The translations under genes were made by a program, and so were the position numbers. Positions 44,501-64,000 of a stretch of DNA of 64,000 nt are shown piece by piece (the stretch's first letter is position 1; each line of letters opens with the position of its first letter). Source of the DNA: Mycteria americana. Taxonomy: Eukaryota; Chordata; Aves; Ciconiiformes; Ciconiidae. A model generated the notes under the pieces. It searched no databases and was not told the origin of the DNA. It saw only the letters and a program-made list of their open reading frames with translations. The stretch is taken from the NCBI RefSeq assembly GCF_035582795.1, contig NC_134365.1, positions 210,210,387 to 210,274,386 of the forward strand, in the 5' to 3' direction.

Positions 44501-47500
44501 AGAGAGTCCATCTGTGGCTGATGCAGAGTTATGAGTTTTGTGTAGATCACCCTGAAAACAAAACAAAGCTGTTATTCAGCCCATTTGTTTCTCTGTCACA
44601 ACAAAAAATTAGAATCCAGTTAGATGGTGTGGAGAAGTATTGCTGCAGAAGAAAGGCTGTGTTATTTTTACATCCAACTCCCCTCCACTAAAAACAGTAT
44701 CAGAAAGAAAATGTCTTTTCCATACTAGTTTCCAATTTCCACTTTTGTTTTCTACTTACTTATACTGTCTCTTGCTTATTGTGAGAAGGTAATACACCAG
44801 TTGGAAAATAGCCGCCTTTTTAACTACTGATTATACGTACTACACACAAGATACTGTACTAAGGTGGCCAAACCTGATAAAGCACACCCAGGACCAGTTC
44901 TACATCCACTCACCTAATGTAATGCTCACTGACTGTAGATGGGGCAGAGGACACGCTCTCGCCTCACCTCACTCTCCCAGCTGCATAGTCCCAACCCTTC
45001 TTTTCCACTGGCTTCAATTCATCTTTCCTGTCCTTCCACGAATAGTTTGTACCTCACCAGCAGAAACACCTAGGTGACTTTATGCTACACCTGATTAGTG
45101 GTATCAGCGCAAGAAAAGCAGCAGCAGATCACGGCCAGGAAGGTACCTCTGCCTCTGAGCAACAACGTGCTGTTAGGTCAGCTTGAGACTGTTCTCAAAA
45201 ACATGGCCACAGAGACACAGAATCACAGAATCGTATAGGTTGGAAAAGACCTTTAAGATCATCAAGTCCAACCGTAAACCTAACACTACCAAGACCACCA
45301 CTACACCATGTCCCTAAGCACCACATCCAAACGTCTTTTAAATACCTCCAGGGATGGCGACTCAACCACTTCCTTGGGCAGCCTGTTCCAATGCTTGATA
45401 ACCCTTTCAGTGAAGGGTTATCAAGCATTGAAAGAACCCTTTCAGACCACGGATTTCCCAGCAGTCTACATCAACTTTTCAAATGTTTGCTGTGTTCTGG
45501 ATGTTGCAACGACCAGAGGGGACCACCTAGCTGTGAACATGCTATGCAGTTGGGATACCATTAAACCATGTGCTTTCTAACAAGATTCTTCTAAGCAAAA
45601 GAGCCACGGCACTTGTATACCTTGTTTATGCTTTTGACTCAAGAACTGGCTACCTGGCCTAAGCTTTACGATTTGTGTATATGAATTAAATAAAATATGA
45701 ATGCTTATTTTTAACATACAAGAGTAATTTCTCTCAACTGTACCCACCACTAAACATTTCAGTAACAGAATTTGAAGGTAACCTAAGAGAGGAGTGGGCT
45801 GCAGGCAGATGCAATGCTCCTACAGCTTTCCACAGAGCATTTACTTCACTAGTATTAAACTGAGCAATTGCTGATCTTGGCAGGGGGTTTTTAAGCTTCT
45901 GCAAATACAAATTATTGGGAGCATATTGTGACCTAAATCAAAATACAGTAAGTATTTATGTAAGTATCTCATAGCAAATTAGACAACGGCCCAAAACGCA
46001 TTATGAGGAAGAAAAATAATACAGGGAAAAAATTAAGAAAATTTGTTATTTAAAGCCTATACATAGCTAATTTCCTCTTATAAATAAAGTGATTCATTGT
46101 GGACAAGAAAATTAGGACCCTAAGCACTCTGAATGTATCAATTAGTGTTTCTAAGCACAGCTTTATGAATGCTTTGCAGTTTGTGTTTATAACATTTTCC
46201 TACACAACGTAATTGCTTTTCTTGGAATAACTGCATTTGCACAAGACCTTTTGCTATCACGGAAAACCAATTAAAACACTAATCCCTAATTAAGAATATA
46301 TTAATAAAATATTTTGAACAGGTTTTTGTATGTATGCATATACATACTGTTTTATGCTCAGCAGCCATACTGGTCTAACTAGAACGTGTGGATTTAAAAC
46401 CAAATGAAAGCCTGTTAGGCGCTAACATCAAGACCTAAACCTCACGCGCAAAAATAACATCAGCGTTACAGGATGTTGAATTGATGAACACAGAATAATA
46501 AGACCAAATAATGAAGTAAAAATAAACCCAGCAAAACACAGTACTTTATGCAGCAGGCAATAGAATAACAGCAGCAACATAAGCCCCAGCAACCCAAACG
46601 ACAGTAACTATTGATCCAAATACCAATATACTATCTGCTATTGATTCAAATCAAAGGTATCCCATGAAACAGTCAAAAGAAAAGGGGAATCAGTTTGAAA
46701 TCAAAGTAGGGCTGCCAGCATCACAATTTTCCTAGATGTCTTTGTTTCACCTGTAAAATCTTATCTGTGAATTAAAAAAAAATAACTACATAAAACCCCC
46801 AAACTACAGGAGTTTGTTTGTTTTTACTGGCATAAGTAACATTTTTCTAGCCAACAGCAGACTAACTGAAAGAAAAAGCTATCATACTCAAACACTTGAA
46901 CACCAAGTTACACAAAGCAAAACAAATACAGGCTTTCAACTAGTTGCATGTCTTCTAAATTTCACGTGGATGCAGGGTACAGGCACTAATTTGAATAGTG
47001 TAATAGTCAGTACAGATATCTGCTTGAAATATAATACTGAAAAAAATTGTGCTGAAATATTGTCTATTGTTATAGGCAATCGCTCTTTGCTTCAGTCTAA
47101 ATAATCACTTGTATATTTTCTTTATATGTTTAAGAAAAAGACTGGCTTATATTCTGTTTCACAAATAGCAACTTCTAAATAACCTAAGTGAAAAATGTGA
47201 GAAAGTTTATGAAACAGCATCAAGGAATTCCCCATCACAAATCTCAGACTCAAATATCACACCAATTCTCTGCTCTTCTCAATTTCTCTGAAGTCATTAA
47301 AAATTATAAGTCTGTTTCTGCTCTTGGAAATTCTCACAGGGAGCATCATGCTGCAATGCTCAGGAAAACCCTGAAACATAAAAAAAAAACCCATATGAAA
47401 ATCGGGGAACTGTATATATTTGGTCTGAATCTCAGCTAGGCCACATTTGCTATCTTCTCCCCTCATTCTGGGTACTCCCTATAGTCTTTCCTTAAGCCAC

Positions 47501-50308
47501 ACTAAAGCCTTATAATCTTAGATGAAGAAGCTTAGCGGTCCCACAAGGAGCTATGCATACCAGCATTATGTCACGGTAGCAAGCTGAGGACATTTAACCT
47601 TCACAGGTCTGAGGACATTACCTCCCAAAATCCATTGCTGTTACCATTGCCTATCACCTGCCTACTCAAGCATGCAAAAGGGAACATTAAAAACACAGAG
47701 CAGGGATAGCTTAACACACCAGTAGCACGCAGTGACCTCTTGAAGCTCCCAAAGACTAAACATGGAGCAGGAAGGGAAGACACAGCCTCATATGGAAAGT
47801 TTTAAAATAAGAATCAGCAACCTGGGGCAGAGGTACACTTTTCAAACCAAGCAACTTGTGTCAATGGTAAAAACGACCCACGATAACATTGTTACTTCCC
47901 TGTTGCAGTAAAAACCAGCACACAGTGGAAAACTTTCCAGAAGGCTATTAATCTCAGTGGAATACCAAATGTTTCCAGTAAGAAAAAGGAAAAAAAGCTC
48001 TATGTTTTTCTCATGATCATACTGAATTTGGCTAGATCCCTGGACAGTAAAAATAACAAAGATTTATAAACAAACTGTAGAACCAGAGAGGCAGAAAAAG
48101 CATGAAGGCACCAAGTCAGCGCCTTTGGTACTAGCACTTTGACACTGGGAAAAGGGTATAAATTAGAGTGGGTGGATTGCAAGTTCTTATATGGCTGCTC
48201 AGAAGAGAAAAAAAAATAATAACAGGAAAAAAAAATTGAAGCTTGGTAATGCTTTAAATGACACCGAGTAGTCCTCACGCTCAACTAAAAAAATAAAAAA
48301 AGCTGAAATAGGGGAAAATTATCTAAGGACTGGGAAAAAAAACAGAATAACCACGTATTGAGTTCACTGAGCATAAAATATCCAAGTACCCAGTTATTGA
48401 AATTTTCAAAATAGCCATTTTGGAGGACAATCTCAATTAGCAGCCTGCCCTCATCCCTCAGTACTGCATTACTGGGAGAGTGGGGAAGGAAGAACAGCCC
48501 CTATCACCCAGAAGCCAACTTGAGTGCTGTCTGTGCCTGCCCGATACAGAACTGAGTCAGGAGTGCTCTAAATTTAAATAACATCTCTGTTGTTAAAAAG
48601 CAGACTTAAAAAAGTTAACTTAGTCAAGCCATTACATCAAATAGGGGGAAAAAATGTTGGCAGAACACAGTATTTTTTGTTAAGTTTCTGCTGTAGTGTG
48701 CCAGGTGTATTAAAAGCAACTATTTTCAAAGTGTAGTTTTTTCAAAGCGTAAAGTTTGCTTTTTTCCCTTTTTTCAACACATAGAAAAAGTCTTCAGTTG
48801 GCAGCCTTTTTCCTAAAAGTTTTGTTTTACTAACTAAATTAATTAAACAGCCCACATTCATCTGCTTAAGACTCAAACTAGTTTTCTGACATCCTTCTCT
48901 ACACATGCTAGAAAAAATACCGGTCAGGAAGGACATAGGAGTCCTCCGATTGCTCTGTCACCGCTCTTGCTGGTGCAGGTGTAAATATGGGACCACACTG
49001 CAGAGGAGGAGACACACAATGGAGAACATCGAGCTGGGTGCTCACCAAGCAGCTACTGAGACCCCAAACCATGAATCCTCAAGAGATATATCTCGCACAC
49101 CATCATTCTGCATCCTTTTTGCTATCTCTACTCTGGCTCCAAAGTATTACATAAGACATGGCCACTTACAATGAAAAAAAACAACCAAAGCACCCACTTG
49201 ACTTCCGAGAGCTACAAACGTCAAGCCAAAGTGTCAAACGAGAAACCCAACAGGAAGCTTCCATTTCAGGTGATGATCTGGTGGAGGCAGGCAGCGTCCA
49301 TCCACCCAGCTCAGCACAGCCTGCTGTGTTTGCTCCAGCCATGCCTCCGTTTCTTCACTTCATCTGTCACAAGTAGAGACACGGGTCCCATTGCATCTCT
49401 ACGCTCAGCACCTTGAGAGGAAGGTGGACAAGGAAATTCCAGTCCCCTGCGTGCAATCACCTGTGCATTACCTCCAAATCAGCCAGGCGCTCACACACAC
49501 ACTAAGGAAACGGGTACATACCGAAGTTATACTGAGGTTTAAGGCAACGTTTTCACCTTACGAATGGGAAGCAGCAGACGCTAAACCCGCTACCCACCCT
49601 CCACTGGGAGCAGCAGCAGCAGCTTGCTGTGCTAGCGTTACTGACCCCTAATTGCACAGTCAGGGCTTTAACTGAGCCTCTTCTGGCTTTGGAATAGGTG
49701 TTTTCAAAGTCATCGCTCCGAATTATTTCTGAAAATAAACCGAATTACAACATTTTATTCCCATTCGCTTACAAGCATGCTATCCAGAGACTGGCACGAG
49801 GACAGGAAGAGGGGGCTGGTTTAAATAGCAGAGTATCTTCCTCTTTTCCTATCGCTTTTATAAAAGAGGCGTGAGTATTTGATGGGCTTTAACATGTATA
49901 CATTGCAGTTGAAAGACAAGACAGCTTTCACCGTCCACGTTGTTCCCGGCACGCCGAGGGTGGGCAGGCCGCCGGCCCCGCACTGCCCGGCCGCTGCTCC
50001 GGGAGCCCGCCGCGGCCCCGCTCCCGCCCAAGCCCCCGGCGGCCGGATCGCCCGCCCTTCCCCTCGCTGCGGCTCCGGTGCGGCGAGGCGCGGGCGAAGG
50101 CCCCGGGCCCGGGCCCGCCTCCCCCCCATCCCGGACGCAAGGACCGCCGGCGCGGCGCCGCACGCCTGAGGAGGCTCCGCCGGCCCTCATCGCCAGGGCG
50201 GCCCCGGCGCCGCGCAGCGGGGCCCAGGCAGGATCCCCTCGAGCCGCCACCCCCTCAGCGGCGGCCGCCGAGCCTCACCGTGCGCTGATGACCGCGCGCC
50301 GCCGCCAT
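26268..50308 (-). CDS. CEP57: CEP57 (centrosomal protein of 57 kDa), complete
   Basis: Centrosomal and microtubule-binding coiled-coil protein. It acts in pericentriolar matrix organisation, centriole engagement and spindle integrity, and human loss causes mosaic variegated aneuploidy (established). Coding exons, 5' to 3' on the minus strand: 50308-50279, 44551-44395, 41312-41133, 40814-40693, 39807-39691, 31401-31324, 30159-30055, 29895-29815, 29458-29214, 28526-28382, 26504-26268. Phases close exactly to 498 residues; human CEP57 has 500 residues and 11 exons. A Ser/Pro-rich N-terminus with PYPESNSR precedes the coiled-coil centrosome-localisation domain (about 60-235). The C-terminal microtubule-binding half (about 275-490) contains [22 protein letters not shown] and LQDEFGQMS, and ends WDY. 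The ATG was chosen because exon 1 is phase 0 and joins exon 2. It is divergent with FAM76B across a shared CpG island. Confidence 0.96.
28382..28526 (-). CDS. CEP57: CEP57 exon 10
   Basis: 145 nt, acceptor GCTAG, donor GTGAGT. It encodes (F)[15 protein letters not shown], a coiled-coil stretch ([16 protein letters not shown]) and [10 protein letters not shown]. Confidence 0.93.
29214..29458 (-). CDS. CEP57: CEP57 exon 9 (microtubule-binding domain)
   Basis: 245 nt, acceptor CTTCCAG, donor GTGAGT. It encodes [20 protein letters not shown], a Ser/Lys-rich linker and [16 protein letters not shown]. Its last two bases begin a Phe codon. Confidence 0.95.
29815..29895 (-). CDS. CEP57: CEP57 exon 8
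   Basis: 81 nt, phase 0, acceptor TTCCAG, donor GTGAGC. It encodes [19 protein letters not shown] through DVPFVAGK. The second half is nearly identical to mammalian CEP57. Confidence 0.95.
30055..30159 (-). CDS. CEP57: CEP57 exon 7 (basic linker)
   Basis: 105 nt, phase 0, encoding [18 protein letters not shown] then the basic [14 protein letters not shown], donor GTAACA. Two acceptors 6 nt apart are possible. The outer one (after TTAAAG) is chosen because it keeps the LQ found in mammals; the inner one (CTTCAG) would start at 30153. Confidence 0.88.
31127..31160 (+). repeat. Poly-G tract in CEP57 intron 6
   Basis: GGGG, GGGGG, a run of 17 G and a further G run are separated by 1-2 nt. The block has at least four G-runs and so fits a G-quadruplex motif on the + strand, which is the template strand for CEP57. 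Confidence 0.85.
31324..31401 (-). CDS. CEP57: CEP57 exon 6 (coiled coil)
   Basis: 78 nt, phase 0, acceptor GACTAG, donor GTAACC. It encodes 26 residues, [19 protein letters not shown] to EKAAE. It is a small exon with no long open frame. Confidence 0.92.
31402..33150. other. CEP57 intron 5, 3' part
   Basis: AT-rich intronic sequence between exon 6 and the CR1 copies. No gene or repeat family was recognised. Confidence 0.65.
33151..34003 (-). mobile_element. CR1 LINE fragment, 5'-truncated, decayed
   Basis: Minus-strand CR1. Its 3' tail of ATTCTATG/ATTCTGTG units is at 33151-33176, followed by the conserved 3' UTR. The C-terminal reverse-transcriptase segment is split over several frames ([17 protein letters not shown], then VLHLGWGNP and [16 protein letters not shown]). 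The 5' break is near 34003. It resembles the copy at 668-1820 more than its neighbour at 34293. Confidence 0.92.
34293..37425 (-). mobile_element. CR1 LINE with intact ORF2, lacking ORF1
   Basis: A 3.1 kb element in CEP57 intron 5, in the same orientation as CEP57. Six perfect copies of the 8-bp unit CACAGAAT (34293-34340; ATTCTGTG on the element strand) form its 3' tail, and a short 3' UTR follows. One uninterrupted ORF2 runs to 37386 and beyond. Homology fades near the in-frame stop at 37429-37431, so the 5' edge is uncertain. Full-length CR1 is about 4.5 kb with an upstream ORF1, which is absent here. No target-site duplication was recognised. Confidence 0.93.
34411..37386 (-). CDS. CR1 ORF2: endonuclease-reverse transcriptase, open frame
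   Basis: About 990 codons without a stop or frameshift. Residues counted from the GTG at 37386: apurinic-like endonuclease (about 70-285) with [25 protein letters not shown] and SDH. Reverse transcriptase (about 500-770) with [40 protein letters not shown] and the catalytic FADD at 725-728. The C-terminal CR1 domain holds RPHLEYCVQ and [15 protein letters not shown]. The frame opens upstream of the GTG to a stop at 37429. There is no ATG at the start; the first in-frame ATG is about residue 61, before the endonuclease. All catalytic motifs look intact, but with no ORF1 or promoter autonomous activity is unlikely. Confidence 0.93.
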   Translation of the reverse strand: MPWLEGAADSEDSRPESSRCTGYAWAQPKSSGVEPGDTEATGAKRETPVKCLKARKGCSSMKEARTTPQLKCLYTNARSMGNKQEELEAIVRQENYDMVAITETWWDDSHNWSAAMDGYKLFRRDRRGRRGGGVALYVRESLDSLELNDGDDRVECLWVRIRGKANKADIVVGVCYRPPSQDEETDELFYKQLGEASRSLALVLVGDFNLPDVCWKYNTAERKQSRRFLERVADNFLTQLVSEPTREGAPLDLLFTNREGLVSDVMVGGCLGQSDHEMIEFLIRGEAARGVGKTATLDFRRADFSLFRRLVDRVPWEAALMGKGVQEGWTFFKEEVLKAQERAVPRCRKTSRRGRRPAWLTRELWLELRRKRRVYDLWKKGRATQEDYRGVARLCREKTRRAKAELELSLAAAIKDNKKHFFKYISSKRRAKENLQPLVDVGGNTVTKDEEKAEVLNAFFASVFISRAECSMGTQPLELEDRDGDQTGAPIIQGEMVSDLLHHLDTHKSMGPDEIHPRVLKELADVLTKPLSIIYQQSWLTGEVPADWRLANVTPIFKKGRKEDPGNYRPVSLTSVPGKLMEQIILSAITRHVENNQGIRPSQHGFRKGRSCLTNLISFYDKVTRLVDEGKSVDVVYLDFSKAFDTVSHSILLEKLAAHGLDGCTLRWVKNWLDGRAQRVVVNGVYSGWRPVTSGVPQGSVLGPVLFNIFINDLDEGIECTLSKFADDTKLCGSVDLLEGRQALQRDLDRLDRWAGVNCMRFNKAKCKVLHLGHSNPMQRYRLGEEWLESCLAEKDLGVLVDSRLNMSQQCAQAAKKANGILACIKNSVVSRTREVIVPLYSALVRPHLEYCVQFWAPHYKRDIEVLERVQRRATKLVKGLEQKSYEERLRELGLFSLEKRRLRGDLIALYNYLKGGCREVGVGLFSQVTSDRTRGNGLKLRQGRFRLDIRKFFFTERVIKHWNRLPREVVESPSLEVFKGRLDEVLRDMV
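37432..39690. other. CEP57 intron 5, 5' part
   Basis: Intronic sequence with a run of ten G at 37454-37463 just outside the CR1 edge and an interrupted poly-A tract at about 38388-38421. A + strand open frame of 172 codons at 38596-39114 begins at GTG and shows no recognisable domain. Confidence 0.6.
39691..39807 (-). CDS. CEP57: CEP57 exon 5 (coiled coil)
   Basis: 117 nt, phase 0, acceptor TTCAAG, donor GTCTGT. It encodes [19 protein letters not shown] through TTMQSIAE. The 8.3 kb intron after it (31402-39690) holds two CR1 copies. Confidence 0.94.
40693..40814 (-). CDS. CEP57: CEP57 exon 4 (coiled coil)
   Basis: 122 nt, acceptor TCTTCAG, donor GTGTGT. It encodes (E)[18 protein letters not shown] through KSHLLEKQ. 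A short inverted repeat lies just downstream in the intron (40631-40658). Confidence 0.95.
41133..41312 (-). CDS. CEP57: CEP57 exon 3 (coiled coil)
   Basis: 180 nt, acceptor TTACAG, donor GTTGTT (non-optimal). It encodes [20 protein letters not shown] through EVSKKNQ in strict heptads, the start of the centrosome-localisation coiled coil. Confidence 0.95.
41313..44394. other. CEP57 intron 2
   Basis: About 3.1 kb of AT-rich intronic sequence with a poly-T run near 42825. No repeat family or exon was recognised. Confidence 0.6.
44395..44551 (-). CDS. CEP57: CEP57 exon 2 (N-terminal Ser/Pro-rich region)
   Basis: 157 nt, acceptor TTTTCAG, donor GTAATA. It encodes [15 protein letters not shown], then [15 protein letters not shown] and PYPESNSR. 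The last base starts the Ala codon that exon 3 completes. Confidence 0.93.
45219..45416 (-). mobile_element. Short CR1 3'-end fragment with palindromic 5' junction
   Basis: About 200 bp of CR1 3' UTR and ORF2 end on the minus strand. The ATTCTGTG-type tail starts at about 45219, and the closest relative in the window is the 3' end of the element at 34293. Homology to that copy ends after GTGAAG at 45416, where the sequence folds back on itself. Confidence 0.9.
45389..45430. repeat. Perfect 18-bp inverted repeat at CR1 5' junction
   Basis: The arm CAATGCTTGATAACCCTT at 45389-45406 is repeated as its exact reverse complement at 45413-45430, with a 6-nt loop TCAGTG. An 11-bp direct copy of AACCCTTTCAG (45400-45410) recurs at 45435-45445. 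Confidence 0.95.
50279..50308 (-). CDS. CEP57: CEP57 exon 1 (start codon, 10 codons)
   Basis: 30 nt on the minus strand: ATG plus nine codons, [10 protein letters not shown], then the donor GTGAGG. The purine at -3 and G at +4 give a good Kozak context. The MAAA start matches the mammalian protein, and the exon ends in phase 0, as exon 2 needs. It lies inside the CpG island. Confidence 0.85.
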
Positions 50309-50507
50309 GTCCGCCGGGGGGCCCGCACTGGTGCATGTCCCTTTAAGGCGCGACACCCCTGAGGCGGCGGCGCCTTTCGCGCCGATCAGGCCCCGCTTGA
50401 CTGACACCCTAGCTTGCCAACGGAAAGGGAGGAGTGGCGGGTAAGCCCCACCCCGAAGGAGTAGGAGCGCCCGTCATAGACTCAGACTTGAGTGACACTT
50501 GAGCCGC

Positions 50508-50907
50508 CCAATAAAATAAGAAGAAGGGCGCTTCTCAGCCAATCGAAGGGGAAAAGTCAACAGAGGCGGCGCGGCCTCCTGCGGCCAATCGCCGGAGCGG
50601 GGAGGAGGCGTGAGGGAGGAGCGAGCGGCCGCGGGATTCGCGTGCGGCACACGGCACCTGCCGCGCACGCGCGGAGAGCAGGCGGCGGAAGAGGATGGTC
50701 TTTGTCAAAGTGAGCCCCCGCACTCCAGCCAATCGAGAAGCAGAAGTCGCCCGGGGCGGCCCAATGAGCGCCGCGGCAGCGAGGCCACCCAATCAGCGCC
50801 CAGCGCAGGACAGGGCGCCCGCGGCGGGATTGGCGGCGGCGGGGGCTGCGGGGGCGGCGATTGGGCGGCGAGTTTTGAAGGCAGGTTTGGCGCGAGGCGG
50901 TGATTGG
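50508..50907. promoter_or_regulatory. Array of nine CCAAT boxes
   Basis: CCAAT on the + strand starts at 50508, 50539, 50585, 50729, 50761 and 50789. The inverse ATTGG starts at 50829, 50860 and 50903. Several neighbours are 28-32 bp apart (about three helical turns), a spacing typical of NF-Y-driven promoters. A TTTGAA (CHR-like) element lies at 50874-50879. Confidence 0.8.
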
Positions 50908-50961
50908 CTGCCGCCGGAGCCCGAGCCCGGGGCGGAGGGAAGGGCGGGGGGCGCGGGGTGA

Positions 50962-61949
<10,988 letters not shown>

Positions 61950-62695
61950 GGAACTGGTTATTCATAGGGTTTGCTACTCAATGTAAATTTGAGTAATTCT
62001 GTGAAGCCCTTAAAATCCTGTGTAGTGGAAAAAATATTTTTGCACACCAGATTAGTTGGCATGTTTCCTACACGTTTTTATAATTAATATGCAGCTTTTT
62101 TTAGTTACTGTTCAGATGAAATACTTCAACTGGCTTGAAGAATGTTTTTATTTTTTTGATATTGGAAACTTTTTGCCAGCAATAGTATTAAACAATTGCA
62201 TAGAGAACATAGCAGTGCTCTCTCTAAAAGGACAACATGCAATAACAAACTAGGTGTACTTTTTACAAAGCAGCAACTGGGTCTTTTAAACTACACTGAT
62301 GTCAGCCAAAAGTTTATGAATCTGCAGTGACACTGAACACTGATTTCTGGCAACTGTTCTTTTACTTTGTATCAAAATATAAATTTAGAATGGAAATCAT
62401 GGTGCTCTCAAGTGAAACTGAAAAAAGGCATATATGTATGTGTAAATACAACTGTAATGGTTATATTCTTAGCTATAACAAGTAATTAGTGTTTTACATT
62501 CTTGTGATAGGGATTTACCGAAAGATTATCTATTGTACAGTAACAGAGGCAGTGTGGTTTTTGTAAGATTTACTGTAGATTTTTCTTGCAAGTGCCTTTC
62601 TCCAACTGTTTATTTATAGGAATGTTGGTATTTTGTACATAAGGTTTTTATGTTTTAAAATCATGTTTAATAAATGTTTTATGTAAATATAAATG
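61950..62695 (+). other. FAM76B: FAM76B 3' UTR (inferred)
   Basis: About 750 nt of AT-rich sequence from the stop to the AATAAA at 62669-62674. Longer forms could use an ATTAAA at 63288-63293. Confidence 0.6.
62669..62674 (+). terminator. FAM76B poly(A) signal AATAAA
   Basis: Canonical signal in TTTAATAAATG, followed about 20 nt later by a GTGTGTAC stretch typical of a downstream GU-rich element. Confidence 0.65.
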
Positions 62696-64000
62696 TGTGT
62701 ACAGAGGAATCTGAAACAAAGATCAAAGTGGCTAGTGCAGTGCTTGAAACAGCATTAAGACCTAGCTAATTGATGGACAGTGAGTATTGGCTTTAGATAA
62801 CCTTTGTAGCTTGTGTCTGTGAGGTGTAGAATTTTGTTAGTGCTGCTCATACCAAACACTTCCTGAACAAAAAACGAAATGTTTTTTGCGACACTGGAGT
62901 TTAGTGGTTTGTTTATATGTTTTTTCCCATTTGGCACAGCGCTAATTTTAATTCCATAGCAGACATTGTACTCCCAATGTTACATCCTTAATTAGTGATA
63001 TGCACTCAAAGTTTTAAAAAAAATTTATTCCCCATTGTCTGATTTAATGTACTTAGTTGTAACTTACGGTGATTCTTCTTAATGAATTGCAAGATTCTCA
63101 TCCCCCAGTAAAGACACACAATGAGAAAAGAGTAGCCAAAACTAATGATCTTGAAATTAATTAAGGGAGTGGATGTGGTGTCAAAGGGTGGGTTGTTTTA
63201 ATGTTTTGGGTAGATTTTGATTGTAAATTACATCAGTTTAAGTTTAGTTCTGCTCCTAATGGACATTAGTCATATTCAGAAATTTCTATTAAACATAATT
63301 TAGTATACCCCAAGGTCTCTGTTCAGGAAGGTGAGTTACGAGTCAGCATAAAGTGAAATAGACTTCTGTAAGTAAAGGTTTAGTTCAGCTCTGGGTGCTG
63401 ATTGGTAACAGGGTAACTGCTTATATTTCAGTAAGCTTAATTGTGTAGAATAAGCTACACACCTTTTAATTAAAGAACTAAAATCTAAAATTCCTTGGCT
63501 GTCCACCCATGCGCTGAACTATGAACACCTTGTCAGTAGTTCAAACAAGTTCCAGCAGTGACAGACTACTGAATAATTTGAAAAAAACAAGCTATCTTGT
63601 TTCGTATGGTATGTGTATTTTTATACCCTAAAATCAACTTTGTATGTTTATAAATGCTGTTCTTTAAACTTGCTAAACTAGGGTAGAGAATGCTGCTATC
63701 CTTTGGGGATGTTGTTGGTTTTTTTAATATACAAATTTATGCCTTTCATTAATTCAGAGTTAGTATTTTGATAATTTTTTTTCCAGTTGAATGGCGACCC
63801 ATGTTTGGTGAAATTGGTTTTAAAACACAGAAATGCATAGCAAATTGAAACGTTTCAACTAAGATCACTTAATGATATCTGTTCAAGCTGCAGTAAGGAC
63901 ATTTTAAAGGAACAAACTGAAGTTCTATACTAGAAATAATTGACTTTATAAATCCTAGTCCAAAAAATTTTTAGGGGCTTCACAGTGTTTAGTTCTAATT
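62696..64000. other. Downstream of FAM76B, no gene seen
   Basis: AT-rich (about two-thirds A+T by eye) with only short chance frames. It may be an extended 3' UTR or intergenic DNA. Confidence 0.55.

Larger units (their letters stand above)
44552..50278. other. CEP57 intron 1
   Basis: 5.7 kb intron holding the short CR1 copy at 45219-45416 and a (GCA)n stretch near 49605. It becomes sharply GC-rich from about 49930 where it enters the CpG island. Confidence 0.7.

Noticed and set aside
49605-49625. (GCA)n stretch as a coding Gln/Ala repeat
   Set aside because: It lies inside CEP57 intron 1 without splice signals placing it in an exon.

Overview
The window is nuclear DNA from a bird. It contains three spliced vertebrate genes with GT-AG introns, a GC-rich CpG-island promoter, and several CR1 LINE retrotransposon copies. 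CR1 with (ATTCTATG)n or (ATTCTGTG)n 3' tails is the dominant avian repeat. I see no bacterial, viral or CRISPR-type system. The species cannot be fixed from the sequence.

Layout: (1) 1-24.2 kb, + strand: the last 12 coding exons of MTMR2, a myotubularin-related phosphoinositide 3-phosphatase. The stop is at 22236 and a poly(A) signal is at 24100. About 87 N-terminal residues lie upstream of the window. A 5'-truncated CR1 (668-1820) sits in the first visible intron. (2) 24.2-25.2 kb: a short convergent intergenic gap. (3) 25.2-50.3 kb, - strand: complete CEP57 (11 coding exons, 498 residues), a centrosome and microtubule coiled-coil protein. Its large intron 5 holds two CR1 copies. One has an uninterrupted endonuclease-reverse transcriptase frame of about 990 codons in the sense orientation of CEP57. 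Intron 1 holds a short CR1 with a palindromic 5' junction. (4) 50.3-51.2 kb: a bidirectional CpG-island promoter with nine CCAAT boxes. (5) 51.2-62.7 kb, + strand: complete FAM76B (10 coding exons, 344 residues), a nuclear zinc-finger, poly-histidine and coiled-coil protein. (6) 62.7-64 kb: AT-rich downstream sequence with no gene seen.

The order MTMR2-CEP57-FAM76B, with CEP57 and MTMR2 convergent and CEP57 and FAM76B divergent, matches human 11q21. The three genes are not known to share a pathway. CEP57 and FAM76B probably share one promoter. Exon borders were set by hand from splice consensus, codon phase and recall of the mammalian proteins. All coding phases close exactly: 1494 nt of sense codons for CEP57, 1035 nt including stop for FAM76B, and 12 joined in-frame exons for MTMR2.

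No wholly new system is evident. The most noteworthy signals are the 18-bp fold-back at the CR1 5' junction (45389-45430), the open CR1 ORF2, the nine-box CCAAT promoter, and a hairpin-forming repeat in the CEP57 3' UTR.
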